DNA of 64,000 bases from Marinibacterium anthonyi (GTDB lineage: Bacteria > Pseudomonadota > Alphaproteobacteria > Rhodobacterales > Rhodobacteraceae): assembly GCA_003217735.2 (NCBI GenBank), contig CP031585.1:5496561-5560560 (forward strand), given 5' to 3'. The notes below the pieces were generated by a model that worked only from the letters and a program-made list of their open reading frames with translations, had not been told where the DNA came from and did no database searches. Positions 18,547 to 26,917 of this stretch are shown here, piece after piece. The stretch's first letter is position 1; every line of letters starts with the position of its first letter. The position numbers and the translations under genes were made by a program.

Positions 18547-21345
18547 TCAGTGTGCCTCGGCCCAGTTGGCGCCCTTGCCGGCGTCGACCACCAGCTTCAC
18601 GTCCAGCTTGACCGCCGGATCGGCGGCGCCTTCCATGATCTCCTTTGCGCGCGGGATCAGGTCGTCGACCGCGTTCTCGGCCACTTCGAACAGCAGTTCG
18701 TCGTGCACCTGCAGCAGCATCTTCGCCGGCAGGCCTTCGATCGCGGCGGGCATCCGGATCATCGCGCGCCGGATGATGTCCGCCGCCGTCCCCTGGATCG
18801 GCGCGTTGATCGCCGCACGCTGGGCAAAGCCCGACCGGGGGCCTTTTGCGTTGATCTCGGGCGTGTGGATCTTGCGGCCGAACAGGGTCTGGACGAATTC
18901 GTGTTCCCGGGCAAAGCCGCGCGTGTCGGCCATGTAATCCTTGATCCCCGGAAACCGTTCGAAATACCGGTCGATAAAGCCCTGCGCCTCGGCCCGCGGG
19001 ATACGCAGGTTGCGCGCCAGGCCAAAGCCGGAAATCCCGTAGATCACCCCGAAGTTGATCGCCTTGGCCTGCCGGCGCACGTCCGGCGTCATCTGGTCCA
19101 GCGGCACGCCGAACATCTCGGACGCGGTCATCGCGTGGATGTCCAGGCCGTCGGCAAAGGCCTGCTTCAGCTCGGGGATATTGGCGATATGGGCCAGGAT
19201 ACGCAGCTCGATCTGGGAATAGTCGAGCGACACCAGAACGTTGCCCGGTTCCGCCACGAAGGCCTCGCGGATGCGCCGCCCTTCCTCGGACCGCACCGGG
19301 ATGTTTTGCAGGTTGGGATCGGTCGACGCCAGCCGCCCGGTGTTCGCCCCGGCAATGGAATAGGACGTGTGAACGCGCCCGGTGTCCTTGTTGATGTGTT
19401 CCTGCAGCGCATCCGTATAGGTCGACTTCAGTTTCGACAGCTGGCGCCAGTCCAGCACCCGCCCCGGCAGGTCGTGTTCGGTCGCCAGGTCCTCCAGCAC
19501 GTCGGCCGGGGTCGAATACTTGCCGTTCTTCCCCTTCTTGCCGCCGGGCAGGGACATCTTGTCGAACAGGATCTCGCCCACCTGGCTTGGCGATCCGACG
19601 TTGAACTTTTCGCCTGCCAGCTCGTGGATCTCGTGTTCCAGCGCCGCCATCTTCTGGGAAAACGCGTTGGACATGCGCGACAGCGTATCGCGGTCGACCT
19701 TGATCCCGTGCATTTCCATCGTCGCCAAAACCGGCACCAGCGGGCGTTCCAGCGTTTCATAGACCGTCGTGACCTTCGCCACATGCAGCTGCGGCTTGAA
19801 CGTCTTCCACAGGCGCAGCGTGATATCGGCGTCCTCGGCGGCATAGGCCGTCGCCTTGTCGACCGGCACCCGGTCGAAGGTGATCGCCGATTTTCCCGAC
19901 CCCAGCAAAGGCTTGATCGGGATCGGCGTGTGCCCAAGATACCGTTCGGACAGCGTATCCATCCCGTGGGTATGTTCGCCCCCGTGCATCGCGTAGGACA
20001 TCAGCATCGTGTCGTCGATCGGGTCCACCCTGACCCCGTATCGGGCAAAGATCTTGGCGTCGTATTTCATGTTCTGCCCGATCTTCATCACCGCCGGGTC
20101 CTCAAGAACGCCCTTCAGCGCATCCAGGGCGTCGTCCAGCCCCATCTGCCCCTCGGCCAGTTCGTCGGACCCGAACAGCCCTTCACCGGCTTCGGCCCTA
20201 TGGGCCAGCGGCAGGTAACAGGCCTTGCCCGGTTCCACCGCCAGCGAGATCCCGACCAGTTCGGCGATCATCTCGTTCAGGCCGGTGGTTTCGGTGTCCA
20301 CCGCCACCCAGCCCCGTTCGCGGATCTGCGCGATCCAGGGCTCCAGCTCCTCCATGCTGGTCACGGCGGTGTATTCGGCATCGTCAAACGACGGCATCTC
20401 GGGCGCCGCCTCGGTCTCGGCCTTCGGCGCTTCCACCACAGGGGCCTCGACGCCCGTCTGTTCGGCGATCCGCTTGGTCAGCGTGCGGAACTCCATTTCC
20501 GTCAGGAAGCCCAGCAGAACCTCGGGATCGGGCGCCTTCACCTCAAGATCGTCCAGCGTGAAATCCAGCGGTGTCTTGCAATCCAGCTGCACCAGCTGGC
20601 GCGACAGGCGGATCTGGTCGGCATTGTCGATCAGCGTCTGGCGGCGCTTGGGCTGCTTGATCTCGCCGGCGCGGTCCAGCAGCGCATCCAGGTCGCCGTA
20701 TTCGTTGATCAAAAGCGCGGCGGTCTTGATCCCGATCCCCGGTGCGCCCGGCACGTTGTCCACCGAATCCCCGGCCAGCGCCTGCACGTCGACCACCCGG
20801 TCGGGCCCGACCCCGAACTTGGCGCGCACACCGTCGACCCCGATCCGCTGGTTCTTCATCGCATCCAGCATCTCGACCCCGTCGCCGACCAGTTGCATCA
20901 GGTCCTTGTCCGAACTGATGATCGTCACCCGCCCCCCGGCCTCGCGCGCCTGGCAGGCCAGCGTCGCGATGATGTCGTCCGCCTCGAAGCCCTCAAGCTC
21001 CTTGCAGGCGATGTTGAACGCCTCGGTCGCGGTGCGCGTCAGCGGGATCTGCGGGCGCAGATCCTCGGGCATCGCCTCGCGGTTGGCCTTGTACAGGTCG
21101 TACAGGTCGTTGCGGAAGGTGTGCGACCCCTTGTCAAAGATCACCGCCACATGGGTCGGCGCGTCCGGCCCGTGGTTGTCTTCGACATAGCGGTGCAACA
21201 TGTTGCAGAACCCCGCCACCGCGCCGATCGGCAGCCCGTCGGACTTGCGTGTCAGCGGTGGCAGCGCATGGTAGGCCCGAAAGATGAAGGCCGACCCGTC
21301 GATCAGGTGCAGATGGCACCCCTTGCCGAAGGATGTATCACTCAT
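18547..21345 (-). CDS. polA: DNA polymerase I
   Basis: A 932-aa protein starting MSDTSFGKGCHLHLIDGSAF, with AAGGAACG upstream of the ATG at 21345. The N-terminal 5'-3' nuclease (about residues 10-290) has LIDGSAFIFRAYHAL, SSDKDLMQL and GDSVDNVPGAPGIG. The 3'-5' exonuclease (about 330-520) keeps the DxE motif (VAVDTETTGL), so proofreading is probably active. The polymerase domain (about 550-932) shows VSLDYSQIELRILAH (motif A), RRQAKAINFGVIYG (motif B) and LQVHDELLFEV (motif C). It fills gaps during repair and removes Okazaki primers. Its start codon shares 2 nt with the start codon of a divergent secreted-protein gene. Confidence 0.97.
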   Translation of the reverse strand: MSDTSFGKGCHLHLIDGSAFIFRAYHALPPLTRKSDGLPIGAVAGFCNMLHRYVEDNHGPDAPTHVAVIFDKGSHTFRNDLYDLYKANREAMPEDLRPQIPLTRTATEAFNIACKELEGFEADDIIATLACQAREAGGRVTIISSDKDLMQLVGDGVEMLDAMKNQRIGVDGVRAKFGVGPDRVVDVQALAGDSVDNVPGAPGIGIKTAALLINEYGDLDALLDRAGEIKQPKRRQTLIDNADQIRLSRQLVQLDCKTPLDFTLDDLEVKAPDPEVLLGFLTEMEFRTLTKRIAEQTGVEAPVVEAPKAETEAAPEMPSFDDAEYTAVTSMEELEPWIAQIRERGWVAVDTETTGLNEMIAELVGISLAVEPGKACYLPLAHRAEAGEGLFGSDELAEGQMGLDDALDALKGVLEDPAVMKIGQNMKYDAKIFARYGVRVDPIDDTMLMSYAMHGGEHTHGMDTLSERYLGHTPIPIKPLLGSGKSAITFDRVPVDKATAYAAEDADITLRLWKTFKPQLHVAKVTTVYETLERPLVPVLATMEMHGIKVDRDTLSRMSNAFSQKMAALEHEIHELAGEKFNVGSPSQVGEILFDKMSLPGGKKGKNGKYSTPADVLEDLATEHDLPGRVLDWRQLSKLKSTYTDALQEHINKDTGRVHTSYSIAGANTGRLASTDPNLQNIPVRSEEGRRIREAFVAEPGNVLVSLDYSQIELRILAHIANIPELKQAFADGLDIHAMTASEMFGVPLDQMTPDVRRQAKAINFGVIYGISGFGLARNLRIPRAEAQGFIDRYFERFPGIKDYMADTRGFAREHEFVQTLFGRKIHTPEINAKGPRSGFAQRAAINAPIQGTAADIIRRAMIRMPAAIEGLPAKMLLQVHDELLFEVAENAVDDLIPRAKEIMEGAADPAVKLDVKLVVDAGKGANWAEAH

Positions 21346-21826
21346 GCCGACGTTCCTTTTCACGCGCGCGGTTCCGAACGCGCTACGGATAGCAATTGTG
21401 GGGCTGATTGCCACCCTCCCCATGCCGCTTCTTGCCGATGAAGCCTGCACTTTGGCCAATGACTGGTGCGTGCCCTTCGTCGGATGTCTGGAAGACGGCA
21501 GCCTGCACTTCGTCGGCCGCACCCACGGGCGGCGCGATGGACCCCTGGCGGCCCGGACCTCGCAAGGCGCGCAATGCACCGGCACGTGGAAGCGCACGAT
21601 CGTCGGCGCCGGCAAGGCCGGCTTTTCCTGCGACGACGGGCGGGCGGGCAACGTGCTTTACACCTATTTCGACGCCCCCACCGGCACGGCGGTCGGCCGG
21701 GGCAGCACCGAGACGGGCGAACGGCTGATCTTCTTCTCGGGCCGCGCGATCCGGGATTTCATGTCCGCCGACGGCACCTTCGACCCCGACCTGATCGGCT
21801 GCGTGTCCGAGGCCTTGCTGTCCTGA
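21344..21826 (+). CDS. Small secreted cysteine-rich protein, unknown
   Basis: A 160-aa protein starting MPTFLFTRAVPNALRIAIVG, with a clear signal peptide cut near MPLLA-DEA. The mature part has six Cys residues (DEAC, DWC, VGC, QC, FSC, IGC), consistent with three disulfides in the periplasm. The ATG at 21344 shares the CATG with the polA start on the other strand. The only later in-frame Met would remove the signal peptide, so the overlap looks real. GAAGGA lies about 10 nt upstream, inside polA. I do not recognise the family. Confidence 0.65.
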   Translation: MPTFLFTRAVPNALRIAIVGLIATLPMPLLADEACTLANDWCVPFVGCLEDGSLHFVGRTHGRRDGPLAARTSQGAQCTGTWKRTIVGAGKAGFSCDDGRAGNVLYTYFDAPTGTAVGRGSTETGERLIFFSGRAIRDFMSADGTFDPDLIGCVSEALLS

Positions 21827-22151
21827 CAATCATCGGGGAATGCTGCGTTGAGGCACATCCTAAGGGTGATTACTGTTTGCGTGGACATTATATGAGGGGT
21901 TACTTTAATGACATGAATTCGCCGCAATACCGTTTATTTTCAACGGCATCCGCGAAGGCAGAAATACATCTATAAGACGAATTAACTATTGATCGGATCT
22001 CTACTTCAGGTATTTTGGAATCACGCGGCACCACGTGCCGCAGCCGAAAGGCGCAGGGATAACTACTCAGCACCGGAGCCGTAAGGTTCTGGAAAGAAAC
22101 AGCAAGGCCACGTCACGGATCATTCGGCGGGCCAACTGGTTGGAGAGTATT
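21827..22151. other. AT-rich gene-free leader before a Hint-domain gene
   Basis: These 325 bp are much richer in A+T than the surroundings in their first 190 bases (for example TATATGAGGGGTTACTTTAA near 21889). A hairpin GCGGCAC-cac-GTGCCGC lies at about 22025-22041. GGAGAG precedes the Hint gene ATG. The composition suggests a promoter and long leader, or recently acquired DNA. I found no gene and no riboswitch I could name. Confidence 0.5.
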
Positions 22152-23231
22152 ATGCCTGATCGCTCGACAGATTTGGACTCTGTCTACGACTATGGGGGAA
22201 GTCTTGTTTCTCTCGGTTCCAATATCATAGTTTCCTCTTTCTCTGGCCCGTCTACGGCGACTCTGGAATTCGACGACGCCGATGACGATTTCACCTACGA
22301 GCCGACGGAGGCGGCAACCTTCAATGGCGAAACCGTCACAGCCACGGCGGCCGGCACTGTCGTAGTGGGGATCAACCTTGGCGTCTTGCGCATCAATCTG
22401 GATGAACCGGTACCCGTCAACGTCATCGAAACAACGGGCGGCACCTACGTCGAGTACCCCGAATCGCAGCCCTCTGAACTGCTGGACGGGCTGGTCACCG
22501 AGATCCTGAACACCCCGCTGATCGGACCCGTCCTAAGCAGTCTCGGCATCACCGACGTGGCGGCCTATGTCGAACAAAACGCGCTGCTGACCTTCACGCT
22601 GGATCAGGACATCGCGATCCCGGTCTGCTTCCGGTCCGGCACGCTGATCCTGACGAAATACGGTCAGCGCCGCGTCGAGGATCTGCAGGTCGGCGACGAG
22701 GTCATCACCCGTGACAACGGGTTCCAGCCGATCCGCTGGATCGACTGCACCCGGGTCGAGGCAAAGGGCGCCTTCGCGCCTATCGAATTCCTGCCCGGAA
22801 CCATCGGCAATGACGAAGCGCTGTTCCTGTCCCCGGAACACCGGGTGCTGATGACCGGCTGGGCGCCGGAGCTGCTGACGGGCGAACCCGAGGTTTTCGT
22901 CGCGGCCAAGCACCTGGTCAACGACGGAAATATCCGGATCTGCCCCGGTGGCCACGTGACCTATGTGCACTTCATGCTTGACCGGCACGAGATCGTCTTC
23001 GCCAACGGGGCGCAATGCGAATCCTTTCATCCCGGCGACGTGGGCCTGCGCGCCATGGACCGCGACGCGCGTTCGGAACTTTTTGCCCTGTTTCCCCATC
23101 TGGCCGAAATGAACCTGCTGGCCACGCGCAAGACGGCGCGATTTGACACCAAGCGGGCCGTGGGGGCGGCCATAGGCAGGCTGTCCATGGGCGGAGCGGT
23201 CAACACGACCGAATTCCGGGTCGAACGCTGA
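22152..23231 (+). CDS. Hint-domain protein (hedgehog/intein-type), 359 aa
   Basis: It starts MPDRSTDLDSVYDYGGSLVS at the ATG at 22152, with GGAGAG 5 nt upstream. Residues 1-150 are acidic and Thr/Val-rich, beta-prone and without a classical signal peptide. The Hint module (about 155-320) begins VCFRSGTLILTKYGQRRVED with the N-terminal Cys, followed by LQVGDEVITRDNGFQPIRWI, FLSPEHRVLM (the TxxH-equivalent His) and HEIVFANGAQCESFHPGDVG. Roseobacters carry many such Hint proteins, often linked to secreted Ca-binding proteins. Whether this one cleaves itself is unknown, and no C-terminal splicing nucleophile is evident. It is convergent with a second Hint protein. Confidence 0.85.
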   Translation: MPDRSTDLDSVYDYGGSLVSLGSNIIVSSFSGPSTATLEFDDADDDFTYEPTEAATFNGETVTATAAGTVVVGINLGVLRINLDEPVPVNVIETTGGTYVEYPESQPSELLDGLVTEILNTPLIGPVLSSLGITDVAAYVEQNALLTFTLDQDIAIPVCFRSGTLILTKYGQRRVEDLQVGDEVITRDNGFQPIRWIDCTRVEAKGAFAPIEFLPGTIGNDEALFLSPEHRVLMTGWAPELLTGEPEVFVAAKHLVNDGNIRICPGGHVTYVHFMLDRHEIVFANGAQCESFHPGDVGLRAMDRDARSELFALFPHLAEMNLLATRKTARFDTKRAVGAAIGRLSMGGAVNTTEFRVER

Positions 23232-23434
23232 CCAGCCCGGCGTGCCATGAACAGCGGCGATCCGCCCCCGGCAGATCGCCCGGGCATCGGCGTCTTGCGG
23301 GAAATCTCCCCGGGGCGATGCGCAACCAGACCCGCATCCCGCGCATCCTCCGTCCCGCAAACCCCGGTGCCCACAAACACCGCGGCGACCGATGCCTGTA
23401 TTCTAGGTCCGTTCGCTGCTGAAACACATGGAAT

Positions 23435-23480
23435 ACATCGGGGGAATCCACCTTTCCCACGCACGGGACACCCCCGATGT
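23435..23480. terminator. Hairpin between convergent Hint genes
   Basis: ACATCGGGGG (23435-23444) pairs with CCCCCGATGT (23471-23480) across a 26-nt loop. No clear T-run follows. The loop holds TTTCCCACGCACGGGACA (23453-23470), 15/18 identical to the perfect palindrome at 55988. The location between two converging genes fits a bidirectional terminator. The whole gap 23232-23532 (301 bp) holds nothing else I can support. Confidence 0.4.
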
Positions 23481-23532
23481 TGCCGGAAGGCCGCCTCTTC
23501 CTCATCCCGAAAGCGGCGGTCTCCCGGCGTCT

Positions 23533-24483
23533 TCAAGCCGCGAGTGGCTTGCCTGCCCGTGCCAGGCGGGCGCGGATATCGGCCGGCACCAGCCTGGCCG
23601 CCGAAATCCGGACCCGGTCCATTTCCCCGATCGTGCGTTCCTCGCCGAACAGGTCCAGGTATTCGGCGAAATTGTCAAAGGCCCGCCGTCCGACGTAGTC
23701 GATAAAGCTTTCGGCCGGCGCCCCGTTGGCCAGGATCACGTCATGCGCTTCGGTTTCCAGGTGGTAATAGGTGAACCGTTCGGCCAGCCGGTCCTGCGGC
23801 TCCCAGCGGATGGTCGTCCCGTTGACCAGCGCGCTGGCATTGATCGCCAGGTCGTCCACCACCATCGCATGATCGCCCGTCACCAGCAGATCGCTGTGCG
23901 GCACCCCGTCCCCCAGCGCCCCGGCCGTGATCCGCACCGGCACGAACCGGTCCGTCGGGGTGAAAGCCCGCATCACGGTCTGCCGTCCCACCCAGATCAC
24001 CGGCACCGCCCGCCCATCGGCGGTGTGCAACAGGTCGCCGGTCTTCAGCGTCTCGACCGCCCGTTCGCCTTGGGGCGTCGTAATCAGCGTGCCGGTGGCA
24101 AAACATTCCACCAGCGGCGCGAAGTCGATTCCGCCGCCTTCGAAACTGTCCGGGAAGTCCTCGATCGGCGCGGACGACACGACATAGAGCGTGTTGTTGA
24201 AGGACGAATTCGTCAGCACCATGAAGTCCTGCCCGTCAACGGTGATATAGCCGGCATATTGCCCGGCCACCCCCGCCGCGCTGGTGACGTTCTCGTTCAG
24301 CTCGAAAACGTCGTTGTCCAGCGCCCCACCGTCCGTCGTGGTGATCGTGGTCGATATCGCCGTGGGGCTGTCGTCGATGGCGGGCGGCCCCTGCAGCCCG
24401 CTGACGTCCCCTTCGATCAGCGTGTAGGTGCCGTTGTCATACGAATAAAGCGCGGCCGAGTTGATGTCGTAAGATGCAGTCAT
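23533..24483 (-). CDS. Hint-domain protein (hedgehog/intein-type), 316 aa
   Basis: It starts MTASYDINSAALYSYDNGTY. The ATG at 24483 is chosen because AAAGG lies 8 nt upstream; another ATG two codons earlier sits too close. Residues 1-115 are an acidic, Thr/Gly-rich beta region. The Hint module starts ECFATGTLITTPQGERAVET, then LKTGDLLHTADGRAVPVIWV, VTGDHAMVVDD (conserved His) and HDVILANGAPAESFIDYVGR. There is no signal peptide; such proteins are often exported by other routes or stay in the cytoplasm. It shares its overall plan but little N-terminal sequence with the convergent Hint gene at 22152. Confidence 0.85.
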   Translation of the reverse strand: MTASYDINSAALYSYDNGTYTLIEGDVSGLQGPPAIDDSPTAISTTITTTDGGALDNDVFELNENVTSAAGVAGQYAGYITVDGQDFMVLTNSSFNNTLYVVSSAPIEDFPDSFEGGGIDFAPLVECFATGTLITTPQGERAVETLKTGDLLHTADGRAVPVIWVGRQTVMRAFTPTDRFVPVRITAGALGDGVPHSDLLVTGDHAMVVDDLAINASALVNGTTIRWEPQDRLAERFTYYHLETEAHDVILANGAPAESFIDYVGRRAFDNFAEYLDLFGEERTIGEMDRVRISAARLVPADIRARLARAGKPLAA

Positions 24484-25089
24484 CGTCATTGCCTTTCGTT
24501 GGGTCGGAAGGTGTCGTGTCGCTTCCGAAAGGGGGGCCCGCGGATTGGCAGGCCGGTCAGAACGAACTGGGCAGGCGCACGGGATCGGCCCCGTGACAGC
24601 CACGGGCAGGCGGCGCAGCCATGATGCGTCTTCGAAAGTTGCGGTATCCGGCCGCACGACCGGGCCACCGCGGCAAAGCGCACGGAATGGCGGTCGTTTC
24701 GGTCCTCTGATGCGCGCTCGGTCGCTCCCGCCAGGGGCGGGCTTGGGCTGCCGGCATGACGCACTCTGCAAAAGTCGAACCACTGACCAAATTCATTCCG
24801 GGCAGGATCATCGTATCACGGTTTGGTGTCATCAAAGACGGGTCGTGACGGTGCGGGCGGAAATCTGCCACGGATCGCGCCGGACCGCTGCGCGCATGCC
24901 TGGCTCACCCGGGGGCGGGATTGGTTAACAATTTGTTAATGCGTGATTTTTCGTGTCGGATCCGGACGGGCGGCCATCTGGCTGCGCCGGATTTTCGCGG
25001 ATCTCGATGTACAAAACGGACAATTCGCGGTGCCGGTCTTGTACAAAACGGTCAGAACAGCTGTGCCGACCGCGGGGGCGCGGTGCGGA
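24484..25089. other. 606-bp gene-free region with operator-like repeats
   Basis: I see no credible gene on either strand; the open frames here have no recognisable product. Structured elements are an inverted repeat TTAACAATTTGTTAA (24925-24939), which is also a perfect TTAA-N7-TTAA CtrA-type site, and a direct repeat TGTACAAAACGG at 25008-25019 and 25040-25051 (32-bp period). Both lie well upstream of the Hint gene that starts at 24483 and downstream of the zinc-finger gene. Confidence 0.5.
24925..24939. promoter_or_regulatory. CtrA-like site TTAA-N7-TTAA
   Basis: TTAACAATTTGTTAA matches the alphaproteobacterial CtrA full-site consensus exactly and is also an inverted repeat. It is about 440 bp upstream of the Hint gene on the minus strand, farther than usual for direct control, so its target is uncertain. 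Confidence 0.4.
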
Positions 25090-25269
25090 TCAGGCCGCGT
25101 CCTCAAAGCCTTTCAGAACGTATTTGCAGTCGCAATACGGGCATTCCACGTAGCCGGTTTCGGCCGGGATGCTCAGCCAGACGCGCGGATGCCCCAGCGC
25201 GCCTTCGCCGCCGTCACAGGCCACGCGGCTGGTTTCCACGATCTTGGTTTCAGGCGCCTCGATGGTCAT
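25090..25269 (-). CDS. Zinc-finger (zf-CHCC) domain protein
   Basis: A 59-aa protein, [20 protein letters not shown], with AGAGGA 6 nt before the ATG at 25269. The pattern Cys - GHPRVW His - CPYC is the CHCC zinc finger found in the NDUFS6/NUMM accessory subunit of complex I and in small alphaproteobacterial homologues ([13 protein letters not shown]). It is cytoplasmic and may be a complex I assembly factor, but that is by homology only. It is divergent from an ABC ATPase gene across about 100 bp. Confidence 0.88.
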   Translation of the reverse strand: MTIEAPETKIVETSRVACDGGEGALGHPRVWLSIPAETGYVECPYCDCKYVLKGFEDAA

Positions 25270-25371
25270 GCGCAATCCTCTTCGACAGGCTGCACCCGGG
25301 CGGTTGCCGGGCAGCGGGTAAGAAGCTAAGTCGCGTTATGCGCCAAGCCAGTTACAGGAGCAAGTGTCGCG

Positions 25372-26301
25372 ATGTCCCAGGACGCCATCCGGATCGAAGG
25401 TCTGCGCAAGACCTATGCAGGCGGCCGGGGCCAGGCCCCGAAAGAGGCTTTGAAAGGGGTCGACCTGGCCGTCCCCCGCGGCTCCGTCTTTGGTCTTCTG
25501 GGGCCCAATGGCGCCGGAAAATCCACCCTTATCAACATCTTGGCTGGCCTGGTGATCAAGTCCGCCGGCAAGGTCGAGATCTGGGGCTTTGACCAGGATC
25601 AGACCCCCCGCCAGTCCCGCGCCGCCATCGGGGTGATGCCGCAGGAACTGAACCTCGACCCGTTCTTCTCGGCCCGTGGCGCGCTGGACGTGCAGGCCGG
25701 CCTGTACGGCGTGCCCCGCAACCAGCGCCGGACCGACGAGATCCTGGACCTGATCGGGCTGTCCGACAAGGCCGACGCCTATTCCCGCACGCTTTCGGGG
25801 GGCATGCGCCGGCGGCTTCTGCTGGGCAAGGCGCTGGTGCACGCGCCCAACGTTCTGGTGCTGGACGAACCCACCGCCGGGGTGGACATCGAACTGCGGC
25901 AGATGCTGTGGACCAACGTCCGCCGCCTGAACGAACAGGGCATGACGATCATCCTGACGACCCATTACCTGGAAGAGGCCGAAGAGATGTGCGACGAGAT
26001 CGCCATCATCGACCAGGGCCAGGTCGTCGCCCGCGACAGCACTGCCAATCTTCTGGGCCGACTGGACGGAAAATGCATGGTTATTCAACCTGATAGCCCA
26101 ACGTCGATCTTGCCGGACGCCCCCGGCATCGACGCCGCCCTGCGCCCCGACGGGTCCATCGCGCTCAGCTACCGCGCCCGCGCCACCACCGCCGAGGAAG
26201 TGCTGACCGCGGTCCACGCGGCCGGCATTTCCATCCGCGACGTGCGCACCGAACAGGCGGACCTGGAGGACGTTTTCCTGTCGCTCACCGGGTCGGGCTA
26301 G
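25372..26301 (+). CDS. ABC transporter ATP-binding protein
   Basis: A 309-aa nucleotide-binding subunit. Motifs are Walker A GPNGAGKSTLINIL, Q-loop GVMPQELNLDPFF, signature LSGGMRRRLLLGKAL, Walker B VLVLDEPTAGVDIELRQMLW and H-loop TTHYLEEAEEMCD. The sequence is of the CcmA/DrrA-type ABC-2 group, and the C-terminal about 80 residues form an accessory domain (TEQADLEDVFLSLTG). No permease gene is adjacent, so the partner must be encoded elsewhere. It is followed by a palindrome and a convergent DUF1203 gene. Confidence 0.92.
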   Translation: MSQDAIRIEGLRKTYAGGRGQAPKEALKGVDLAVPRGSVFGLLGPNGAGKSTLINILAGLVIKSAGKVEIWGFDQDQTPRQSRAAIGVMPQELNLDPFFSARGALDVQAGLYGVPRNQRRTDEILDLIGLSDKADAYSRTLSGGMRRRLLLGKALVHAPNVLVLDEPTAGVDIELRQMLWTNVRRLNEQGMTIILTTHYLEEAEEMCDEIAIIDQGQVVARDSTANLLGRLDGKCMVIQPDSPTSILPDAPGIDAALRPDGSIALSYRARATTAEEVLTAVHAAGISIRDVRTEQADLEDVFLSLTGSG

Positions 26302-26326
26302 GGAAAAGTATCTCAGATACTTTTCC
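26302..26326. repeat. 25-bp palindrome at convergent gene ends
   Basis: GGAAAAGTATCT and AGATACTTTTCC are 12-bp inverted arms around a single C. It starts at the stop codon of the ABC ATPase gene and faces the end of the DUF1203 gene. As RNA it would form a hairpin in both directions, so a two-way terminator is likely. It resembles the composite palindrome at 49386 in style but not in sequence. Confidence 0.6.
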
Positions 26327-26345
26327 TCGTGGGGGGCGGCGCGCT

Positions 26346-26810
26346 TCAGGCCGGATCGATGCGCAACTGGTAGCAGTTGTTCCGCGCGGATCGCACATGA
26401 ACACAGACAACCCTATGATCCTGCAGGATTTTCCAGGCCCTCTCCGCCAGCTTTGCGCTTGGCACCACGGCGCCGGTGCCATAGACGATGCGCTCGTCGG
26501 CGGAATATCCCTTGATCAGGTAATCGGGCGAGGTGGTCAGGATCTGCGGCACCTCCGTCCCGCCGCCCGCTTCACAGGGATCCCCACACAGAAAGATCGG
26601 CCCGGTCTCGGCATAGGGCTGCGTCTTCGAAAACGGCCTATGCGCCAGGATCAGCATCGGCGCGCCCTCGGGAATCAGCTTCAGACAATGGCGGCAGGGG
26701 TTGCCCCCGCCGTCCGACACCACCCGTTCGGGCGCGTTTCCATAGGCATCCGGGCCGCCCGCCTGCAGCTTGCGGACCTCGTCAGTGGGCAGGGGAATGT
26801 AGGTGAGCAT
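26346..26810 (-). CDS. DUF1203 family protein
   Basis: A 154-aa protein, MLTYIPLPTDEVRKLQAGGP. It has the DUF1203 features CRHCLKLIPEGAPMLILAHRPF and GPIFLCGDPCEA, with several conserved Cys residues, and IKGYSADERIVYGTG. There is no signal peptide or membrane helix. The biochemical role is unknown; the Cys pattern hints at metal or iron-sulfur binding, which is inference. It is divergent from dnaE2 across 107 bp, a region holding the LexA-like box. Confidence 0.88.
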   Translation of the reverse strand: MLTYIPLPTDEVRKLQAGGPDAYGNAPERVVSDGGGNPCRHCLKLIPEGAPMLILAHRPFSKTQPYAETGPIFLCGDPCEAGGGTEVPQILTTSPDYLIKGYSADERIVYGTGAVVPSAKLAERAWKILQDHRVVCVHVRSARNNCYQLRIDPA

Positions 26811-26891
26811 GGGCTATCTCCTTTCCCCGCAACCATTTCCCGAACCCGCACCTCAAGCGACCCGAACCATGCGCCTTCGGACTCCACTGCG

Positions 26892-26906
26892 GAACAAAAC
26901 GTGAAT
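26892..26906 (+). promoter_or_regulatory. LexA-like SOS box of dnaE2
   Basis: GAACAAAACGTGAAT matches the alphaproteobacterial LexA box (GAAC-N7-GAAC, the reverse of GTTC-N7-GTTC) with one mismatch in the last base. It ends 11 nt before the dnaE2 ATG, nearly the same position as the perfect box before imuB. Confidence 0.7.
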
Positions 26907-26917
26907 ATACTACCCCC

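Noticed and set aside
18379..21441. A 1020-codon open frame on the plus strand opposite polA
   Set aside because: It is antisense to a clear polA, rich in Arg/His/Gln/Gly with no domain, and results from GC-rich codon structure.
22020..22120. Possible riboswitch in the leader of the first Hint gene
   Set aside because: A hairpin and purine-rich segments are present, but they do not match the cyclic-di-GMP, glycine or cobalamin consensus patterns I could compare.
24545..24928. Open frames in the gap upstream of the Hint gene
   Set aside because: No ribosome-binding site, no known domain, skewed composition; treated as non-coding.
25008..25051. Possible PpsR/CrtJ site (TGT-N12-ACA)
   Set aside because: The spacing between TGT and ACA is 9, not 12; kept only as a direct repeat.
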